14,034 bases of DNA from Actinomycetota bacterium (GTDB taxonomy: Bacteria > Actinomycetota > Actinomycetes > JACCUZ01): the NCBI GenBank assembly GCA_030841245.1, contig JAVEDG010000001.1, forward strand, positions 1 through 14,034, in the 5' to 3' direction. Position numbers and translations under genes: made by a program. Every line of letters starts with the position of its first letter. Within the stretch, counting starts at the first letter, position 1. The notes beneath the pieces are model-generated. The model ran no database searches, had not been told where the DNA came from, and worked only from the letters and a program-made list of their open reading frames with translations. Below, piece by piece: positions 13,694 through 14,034 of this stretch.

Positions 13694-13707
13694 GTCGACA
13701 TGTCGAC
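13694..13707. promoter_or_regulatory. 14-bp perfect palindrome over the start codon of the last gene
   Basis: GTCGACATGTCGAC is its own reverse complement and is centred on the ATG at 13700-13702. Just upstream, TCTCCCG (13653-13659) can pair with CGGGAGA (13682-13688), which includes a GGGAG that could serve as ribosome site. Either could affect expression of the gene, or be coincidence. Confidence 0.3.
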
Positions 13708-14034
13708 AGGTCGCCGGCCGGAGAAGTCGCCCGGGCCGACGTCGGCGTACGCCGATCTGGTGGCCGGGCTGCTCGACGCCCACGACGACCTCGCCACGGC
13801 GCGCTTCGACGCGGAGCTGGCGGCGGCGGTCGCCGCCGGAGCTGTGACCGCCGAGACCGCGCGCGTGCTGCGCTTCTGGCAACGGGCCGCGCAGCGAGCG
13901 CTGGTCGACCACGCTCGCACCGCCCTGCCGGCGGCTCTCGGCGGTCTCGACGCTGCCCGGGCGGAGACCCAGCAGGGCATAGCGGCAGCCGAGCGCTCGT
14001 GGCACGAGGCGGGAGCCACCCGTGACGAGTCGCC
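13700..14034 (+). CDS. Hypothetical protein, N-terminal 111 residues (cut by window edge)
   Basis: Open from ATG 13700 to the window end. The start is supported by GGGG (13691-13694) at 5 nt and by codon character; an in-frame ATG at 13670 would add ten residues but has no ribosome site. The protein begins STGRRPEKSPGPTSAYADLV and is then almost wholly helical and Ala-rich, with many charged residues (LLDAHDDLATARFDAEL; AETARVLRFWQRAAQRALVDHARTALPAAL; then a Glu/Ala-rich stretch). There is no signal peptide or membrane segment. I do not recognise the family. It is transcribed away from the HD-GYP operon, with the structured 13496-13640 region in its leader. Confidence 0.65.
   Translation, partial: MSTGRRPEKSPGPTSAYADLVAGLLDAHDDLATARFDAELAAAVAAGAVTAETARVLRFWQRAAQRALVDHARTALPAALGGLDAARAETQQGIAAAERSWHEAGATRDES

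Noticed and set aside
13640..13700. A c-di-GMP-I (GEMM) riboswitch, suggested by GACGCAAAG at 13659-13667
   Set aside because: The upstream GGGCAAACC-type half, the GNRA hairpin and the downstream receptor element are absent, and the start codon follows too closely.
13488..13847. A plus-strand ORF of 119 codons over the structured region
   Set aside because: The second half is read out of frame from the clearly better-composed gene at 13700, and the first half covers perfect stem-loops with no protein-like pattern.

Overview
The window is high-GC DNA with dense coding, frequent GTG starts, short Shine-Dalgarno spacers and several 1-4 bp gene overlaps. Together with a TB7.3-type 71-aa biotinylated carrier, a DUF5317 membrane protein, a DUF3311/SSS transporter pair and a BsaP-like protein, this points to an actinobacterium. 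A Nocardioides-like member of the Propionibacteriales is my best guess, but this is inference from gene content only. I see no tRNA, rRNA, insertion sequence or CRISPR array.

Layout, left to right. (1) 1-2884: a partial TetR-type repressor on the minus strand faces a cupin-bioD-bioB operon across a short intergenic region that carries a 10-bp direct repeat. (2) 3040-4964: a DUF3311 small membrane protein is translationally coupled to a MctP-like sodium:solute symporter. A long stem-loop follows and probably terminates transcription from both sides. (3) 5053-6003 (-): a GlxA/AraC-type regulator that looks leaderless, with a strong palindrome beside its -35 box. (4) 6087-7016 (+): a 56-aa membrane protein, a GNAT acetyltransferase and a six-cysteine 64-aa protein that resembles BsaP, the auxiliary protein needed by mycobacterial BioB. 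(5) 7037-9831 (-): PilT, a 71-aa biotinyl carrier and a stand-alone biotin carboxylase. (6) 9883-10491 (+): DUF5317, whose 3' end overlaps the convergent HD-domain gene. (7) 10419-13225 (-): a 21-codon peptide ORF, a complete membrane HD-GYP protein, and a second membrane HD protein split by an in-frame TAG. (8) 13226-13699: a gene-poor stretch rich in stem-loops, followed by the start of an unrecognised gene that runs off the right edge.

Two themes recur. The first is biotin: BioD and BioB make it, the BsaP-like protein probably supports BioB (this BioB lacks one of the Cys ligands used by the E. coli enzyme), and the biotin carboxylase plus carrier use it. The second is surface or second-messenger behaviour: a c-di-GMP-type HD-GYP phosphodiesterase and its degenerate partner, with a PilT motor about 2.3 kb away. 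The items most worth following up are the BioB/BsaP-like pairing, the TAG-interrupted HD gene, the 21-aa peptide ORF ending in WRWD upstream of the HD-GYP genes, and the structured region at 13496-13640.
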